Positions 60,346-64,000 of a stretch of 64,000 nucleotides of DNA are shown piece after piece. The position numbers and the translations under genes were made by a program. This DNA comes from Planctomycetota bacterium (GTDB lineage: Bacteria > Planctomycetota > Uabimicrobiia > Uabimicrobiales > Uabimicrobiaceae): NCBI GenBank assembly GCA_029260735.1, contig JAJDCR010000024.1, forward strand, positions 1 through 64,000, given 5' to 3'. The notes under the pieces were generated by a model. The model saw only the letters and a list, made by a program, of their open reading frames with translations, searched no databases and was not told the DNA's origin. Position 1 is the stretch's first letter, and each line of letters begins with the position of its first letter.

Positions 60346-60645
60346 ATAATTCAAATTTGTATAATAAAGAAGATATATGTTAGAGAGATTCACTCCATAA
60401 TGTCATTTTTTCCTCTCCGAAGATTAAACAGAAGAAAGAACAGAGCAAAACAAAGTAAATAGCTCAAATGCAGGATTAAAGGAAATCATCGGTTTCTGTT
60501 TAATCTAGTCGCTCCAAAAACAACATTATTCCGTTCATTTTCGCTACGCGACTGAGTCTTATAACATATAACTTAGCTTAAAATACATGTTTTTATGGTT
60601 TCGTGCAAAGAGTGTCTTAAAGTAGAAGAGTTGCATTAACCTTAG
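60346..60645. other. 300-bp gap with repeat remnants
   Basis: No gene is seen. It contains TCGCTACGCGACTGAG (near 60538), a remnant of the composite repeat. It also contains a stretch (about 60355-60410) that resembles bases 62550-62610 on the other side of the ATPase gene (tgta.aata...atatatgt...actcc..aatgtc), and a shared aaaaacaaca segment. Confidence 0.5.
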
Positions 60646-62187
60646 TCATTTTGCTAGTTCATAACATCGACTTCTTCCCTTACCGACAACACAAGTAATC
60701 CCCATTTCCATGAGTTTTTTTAAGTCTCTTGTTGCAGTTGCCGAGGAAACAGAAAGTAAATCCACATATTCTTTGTTGGAAATTCTTTTTTTCTTTTGGA
60801 TTATTTTTATTGCTTTTTCCAAGCGAATCGAAAAAATAGGTGTTTTACTTGACGAATGATTATACTTGAATTCTCCAGAAAATCTTGCATTGCTAGTTCT
60901 ATAGTTTATAATCTTTGTATACTCATTTACCTTGTAAAGCAAGCTTCTTGCTTCTTTTTTTTCTAAATATACAAAACCTAAATCTAAAAGACGTTTTATA
61001 ACTCTTGTGACGTTTGAGCTTCGCATATCAAATTGTTTTTGTAAAGCTGTATTTGTAAAGCTATCAACTTCCAAACAATACAAAAATATTTTCCATTCCA
61101 TTGTTGTTAAATTGTTTTGCACGTGCTCTTTGACTAAATCACTCAAACATTGTTTAGCTTTTTCCATGGATATAGTTTTTACTTGAGTAGACTCAAACTC
61201 TGGTAATATCATGTTCATAGCATCCATTATATACCTCAACTTACCACAGTATAGGTCATACAAATATTCGATAAAGGTATCCTCTATAGGTAAAGTAATA
61301 TCTTTTTCTTTAATAGCTAAAATTTCATATCGTTTATGAATAGCTTCTAAAACTTGCTTTTTAGAAAGAGAAGGAATTACAACTGGGCGACCAAAAAAGA
61401 TACTCCTAACTCGTTCCAAAGGACTGATTACTTCTTGGAAAAAACCTTTACTAGCTACAAAAACAAAGTAAATGTTTGGGATTTGGATACAATCTCTTAT
61501 CTCTTCGAAGAATGTTTGAGCTTTTTGTAATTTATTTCTGCTAAACAATTCAAGATTATCAATGTGTAAAAAAATACCACTGTATCCCATTTTTTTTATT
61601 TCGAAAACAGTATCATGTAAATACTGTAAAAGCTGCATTTCTGGAATAACAGGAGGAACATTCGCTTGCTCAGTTAGTCCAAAGCCTCCTCCAAAACCAA
61701 CGACACTTGCTTCAACAGAAAAATTTGTATGATAAAAAATTCTCGAAAAGGTAAGAATATCTCTGAGAACTGGAATCTTTACTATTTCCTTTTCTCCTTT
61801 TACTTGGAGCAATTTATCAACAATAGAACAAATTATGTTAACCAAGAAATGACGTAATCGCCATTCTTCAGTAACAACGATCTCTCTACAAGTGGTAAAT
61901 AGTTTATCTTGGGCATGGTTCTCCCAAATATAACGATGATAGTTGATAAAAGTTGTTTTTCCCACACCAATATTGCCTGTAACAACAACTCTCCCCCCCC
62001 CAGGATTTCTTAAAATACTTGTAATTAACTTTGACTCCTTAGTATCAAAATCTCTTCCAACGATGGCTTCAGAAACCGGCAATAAAGTATTTCTGTTCTG
62101 AGAAAGAGCATTTATATCAAAGGGATTTGCCATAAACCCATATTTACTCCAGAGATTTTGTGATAAATCAGGTAATTTCCAGTTCAT
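60646..62187 (-). CDS. AAA+ ATPase with C-terminal winged-helix domains
   Basis: 513 residues from the ATG at 62185-62187 (GGAT eight bases upstream); a GTG eight codons further up is possible. Walker A is GNIGVGKTTF (about 75-84) and Walker B is GIFLHIDNLELF (about 215-226). A sensor-like region reads IYFVFVASKGF, and a lid-like helical region follows. Two winged-helix regions come last: about 365-430 (FDMRSSNVTRVIKRLLDLGF) and about 455-513 (ISNKEYVDLLSVSSATATRD, LMEMGITCVVGKGRS), the latter like the DNA-recognition domain of DeoR/Fic-associated proteins. The layout resembles STAND or Orc1/Cdc6-like DNA-binding ATPases. A tandem repeat array lies just upstream. Confidence 0.82.
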   Translation of the reverse strand: MNWKLPDLSQNLWSKYGFMANPFDINALSQNRNTLLPVSEAIVGRDFDTKESKLITSILRNPGGGRVVVTGNIGVGKTTFINYHRYIWENHAQDKLFTTCREIVVTEEWRLRHFLVNIICSIVDKLLQVKGEKEIVKIPVLRDILTFSRIFYHTNFSVEASVVGFGGGFGLTEQANVPPVIPEMQLLQYLHDTVFEIKKMGYSGIFLHIDNLELFSRNKLQKAQTFFEEIRDCIQIPNIYFVFVASKGFFQEVISPLERVRSIFFGRPVVIPSLSKKQVLEAIHKRYEILAIKEKDITLPIEDTFIEYLYDLYCGKLRYIMDAMNMILPEFESTQVKTISMEKAKQCLSDLVKEHVQNNLTTMEWKIFLYCLEVDSFTNTALQKQFDMRSSNVTRVIKRLLDLGFVYLEKKEARSLLYKVNEYTKIINYRTSNARFSGEFKYNHSSSKTPIFSIRLEKAIKIIQKKKRISNKEYVDLLSVSSATATRDLKKLMEMGITCVVGKGRSRCYELAK

Positions 62188-62280
62188 AATATTATCCAAA
62201 AAATAAATCACATATTCTAATCATTTCTGATAAGAATATATTTTGAGGAGATAAAAGTCAAGATATTTTTGCAATTTCTC

Positions 62281-62477
62281 ATCAACTTTGATACCCAATG
62301 ATAACTATTGATTAGAAAATCCTTTTCTTTCAAATCCTATCAACTTTGATACCCAATGATAACTATTGATTAGAAAACCCTTCTCCTTCAAATCCCATCA
62401 ACTTTGATACTCAATGATAACTATTGATTAGAAAACCCTCTCCTTCAAATCCCATCAACTTTGATACCCAATGATAA
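62281..62477. repeat. 58-bp tandem repeat array upstream of the ATPase gene
   Basis: Units begin at 62281, 62339, 62397 and 62454 (the last partial). Each opens with ATCAACTTTGAT, a 5-2-5 inverted repeat, then ACCCAATGATAACTATTGAT and AGAAAA; the remaining 19 bases are also similar between units, so these are plain tandem repeats. The array lies 94-290 bases before the ATPase start. It could be a cluster of operators for the ATPase's own winged-helix domains or an iteron-like array. Confidence 0.85.
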
Positions 62478-62987
62478 GGGAAAAAAGTATATTTGGATGT
62501 ACAATTCTCTTTACAATTTTTTGAATATCTTTGCTTTTACTGGTGTTTGTACAATAGAAAAAATATATGTGAAGGGATTAACTCCGAAAATGTCGCTTTA
62601 TCCGGCATCAAGTTTGTCGGCGAATGGTTTGAGGTGGCTAAGGTTGGGGGCTTCATTCCGTGAACTCTTTATTTCCACTACTGAGCTTTTATTGTCTAAA
62701 CTACGGCAAGGAATTAAAAGGAATGCAAAGTGGACAAGGAATGGAATCTTTGTCGGGGTAAAGAAAATCAGAGATGGTTATGGCATGTAATTGATCATTA
62801 AACAGCAAGGTTCTCGCTTACGTTTTTGACAGGCGACTTGTTTTAGATGACTCTCTTCTAGTAGTGGTTTTGAATGTCCTGAAATTGCTTGCCCAAAAAC
62901 AACATATCTGGTTCACTACCGATTTTCCCTATACATCTCCCAATATTAGTAAGCCCCAATAGTGAAAATACAACCCAAGAATTAAAG
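62478..62987. other. 510-bp gap, no supported gene
   Basis: An open frame at 62461-62790 begins inside the repeat array. It has no ribosome-binding site and no recognisable protein, and part of its DNA resembles 60355-60410, so it is treated as noncoding or a decayed element. Nothing else is seen. Confidence 0.45.
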
Positions 62988-63203
62988 TTAAAATAGAAGA
63001 AATAAGAGCGTTCCGTATTCGTTTCCTTCGAAGGAAAAAATAAGAGTCATGATACCAATAAATATAACAAACAGACTAAGATTGACACCGTCACTAATTG
63101 CAGAATCTAGGCTTATAAACATCGACAGAAAAGATATAGGAATAGCAAATAATAAAAAAATAAAAGTTAATGTAAAAATTAATATAAAAGCAATATTTTT
63201 CAT
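62988..63203 (-). CDS. Small hydrophobic membrane protein, uncertain
   Basis: 71 residues with two likely membrane segments (about 4-32 and 41-59), separated by a short polar turn. GGA lies 11 bases before the ATG. No motif is seen, and the sequence is very AT-rich, so it may not be a real gene. Confidence 0.4.
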   Translation of the reverse strand: MKNIAFILIFTLTFIFLLFAIPISFLSMFISLDSAISDGVNLSLFVIFIGIMTLIFSFEGNEYGTLLFLLF

Positions 63204-63420
63204 AACTTTTTTTCCATAACGGAATTGGTAGTTTTTTATTTTTCACCAAAAGCGGCCAAGAACCATTTAATCCTGGCCAAAACCAAAATTATAGTCGCAA
63301 TTAATTCAAGTCCAAAATGGCGATAAAATTAAGCCCCGCCAGTTATAAAATCTAGCCGCTACAAGTAAAAATATGAAGAATTAAAATTTTGTTTTTTTCT
63401 TATTTTAGATTTCACAAGTA
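63204..63420. other. Intergenic, nothing recognised
   Basis: AT-rich sequence with no open frame, clear hairpin or consensus promoter that I can support. Confidence 0.4.
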
Positions 63421-63532
63421 AGGGTGTGTTGTCATTCAGCTAATATCGTTATGCAACTATAAATAGAGTAAAGAGTTATAATTGAATATGTCTAAGGAAT
63501 ATTGTAAAGAAAAGCTGAATGAGGACACGCCC
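63421..63532. mobile_element. MITE-like element, TA-flanked family, copy 3
   Basis: The left end AGGGTGTGTTGTCATTCAGC and the right end, the complement of GGGCGTGTCCTCATTCAGC, are both flanked by TA. The interior holds ATTGTAAAGAAAAGCTGAAT. The TA plus the first G forms the TAG stop of the minus-strand gene that ends at 63532. Confidence 0.72.
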
Positions 63533-63969
63533 TAATGAAACATAGGCATCAAATCATCGATACCAGCTAAATCATGTCCGTCGTGGTTTTTCGGAAATTG
63601 TTCAGCCGCATTTTTCAGCATTGTTCCTCGCTCCAGAGCATCTTGGGCATTCTTTAAGCGGGGCTCTAGAACTTTAGATATTTCTTCGACTTGAGGATCT
63701 TTGATTTTTGTTTCAATTTCCTTGATCAAACCTTTTAGCATGTTGAACTGTGCCATCAACTCTTGGATAGGAACTGTTGGTCGAGGGTTAGCTAAACGGT
63801 ACAAAGTATTGTTAGCATCAGAAAGTACCTTCACGACATAGCTAACTCTCTCTTCCGCGATAATCTCATCAAGAGGAGCTAATTGACTGCCATCATAACT
63901 GAAAGCAAAAGTTTCTCTTATCTCTTGGATCTTATCGACTCTCTCTTGAGCTTGGCTTTTACTTCTCAT
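63532..63969 (-). CDS. Helical protein of unknown function
   Basis: 145 residues, rich in Glu, Lys, Ala and Leu, with likely coiled-coil stretches (about 70-125: QFNMLKGLIKEIETKIKDP, LEPRLKNAQDALERGTML). No signal peptide. A TAG stop lies two codons before the ATG, so the reading starts here, but no ribosome-binding site is visible; it may be a fragment of a longer gene. The stop codon is formed by a MITE edge, so its C-terminus may have been changed by insertion. Confidence 0.55.
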   Translation of the reverse strand: MRSKSQAQERVDKIQEIRETFAFSYDGSQLAPLDEIIAEERVSYVVKVLSDANNTLYRLANPRPTVPIQELMAQFNMLKGLIKEIETKIKDPQVEEISKVLEPRLKNAQDALERGTMLKNAAEQFPKNHDGHDLAGIDDLMPMFH

Positions 63970-64000
63970 TGAGCTACTAAAAATCTGAGCGAGGCCATTC

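Noticed and set aside
60555-60600. Similarity to the inverted repeat at 5601-5633
   Set aside because: Only the ATACATGTTTT end is shared clearly; too short in AT-rich DNA to call a family.
62281-62477. Possible CRISPR array
   Set aside because: The whole 58-bp unit is repeated, including the would-be spacers, which differ by only a few bases. No cas gene is near. It is a tandem repeat.
62461-62790. 109-residue open frame on the plus strand
   Set aside because: It starts inside the tandem array, lacks a ribosome-binding site, has no recognisable protein and is partly similar to noncoding DNA near 60360.
1-64000. tRNA or rRNA genes
   Set aside because: I inspected the intergenic gaps by eye and saw no cloverleaf pattern with the GTTC-type T arm and no rRNA signature. 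A tRNAscan or Infernal run would settle it.

Overview
The window comes from an AT-rich Gram-negative bacterial chromosome. Periplasmic foldases (SurA/PpiD-like), lipoprotein signal peptides and a probable outer-membrane beta-barrel show two membranes. Several traits together point to a planctomycete-like (PVC-group) lineage: short membrane proteins that begin with a CxC...CxxC zinc ribbon, FHA/kinase/PP2C signalling proteins, SUMF-type, HEAT, PQQ-propeller and variant-leucine-rich repeat proteins, and long palindrome-rich intergenic repeats. No rRNA, tRNA, phage or complete insertion sequence was seen, and the genus cannot be read from this sequence.

Layout. 1-4469 (minus): an operon for a FAD/Fe-S D-lactate/glycolate-type dehydrogenase with two unrecognised partners. 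4682-8218: two secreted or anchored foldases. 8282-13746: a GMP reductase/IMPDH-like enzyme, a phosphoesterase, yidC and mnmE. 13816-16527: an acyl-ligase/ACP/PlsC fusion. 16579-17590: a divergent pair of zinc-ribbon membrane proteins. 17776-22244: a signalling island, with rluD plus a STAS/zinc-ribbon/HATPase fusion facing an FHA/pseudokinase/PP2C phosphatase. 22294-26574: a HEAT lipoprotein, a SUMF protein and a gingipain-fold (C25) peptidase. 27022-32228: an UPF0173 hydrolase, a methyltransferase, an APH-fold kinase, metG and a SirB1 protein. 32319-34106: an alanine/Na+ symporter with an extra N-terminal domain. 34400-39044: a likely operon of three repeat-scaffold proteins. 39231-42349: a subtilase with an altered triad and a DUF547 lipoprotein. 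42685-46109: an acyl-CoA ligase coupled to a secreted beta-plus-HEAT protein. 46360-50622: a secreted unknown protein and the ribE-ribBA-ribH operon under an FMN riboswitch. 50712-57628: UspA, a CarF/TMEM189-type lipid desaturase, a 1381-residue membrane protein, a PEGA lipoprotein and pth with an apparent AUU start. 57886-60345: envelope proteins. 60646-62187: an AAA+ ATPase with winged-helix domains, downstream of a 58-bp tandem repeat array. The window ends with small unknown genes.

How the genes fit together. Much of the window concerns the envelope: folding (foldases, YidC), lipid chemistry (ligase-ACP-PlsC, the CarF-like desaturase, the acyl-CoA ligase next to a possible lipid-carrier-like protein) and secreted peptidases. 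The clearest regulatory unit is 17776-22244, which could be a compact partner-switching pathway built from fused domains. The intergenic DNA carries at least four families of short inverted-repeat elements. One is about 110 bp and flanked by TA; all three copies abut a gene so that the TA plus the first G of the element supplies that gene's TAG stop codon.

All homology statements rest on recognising motifs by eye. No database search was run.
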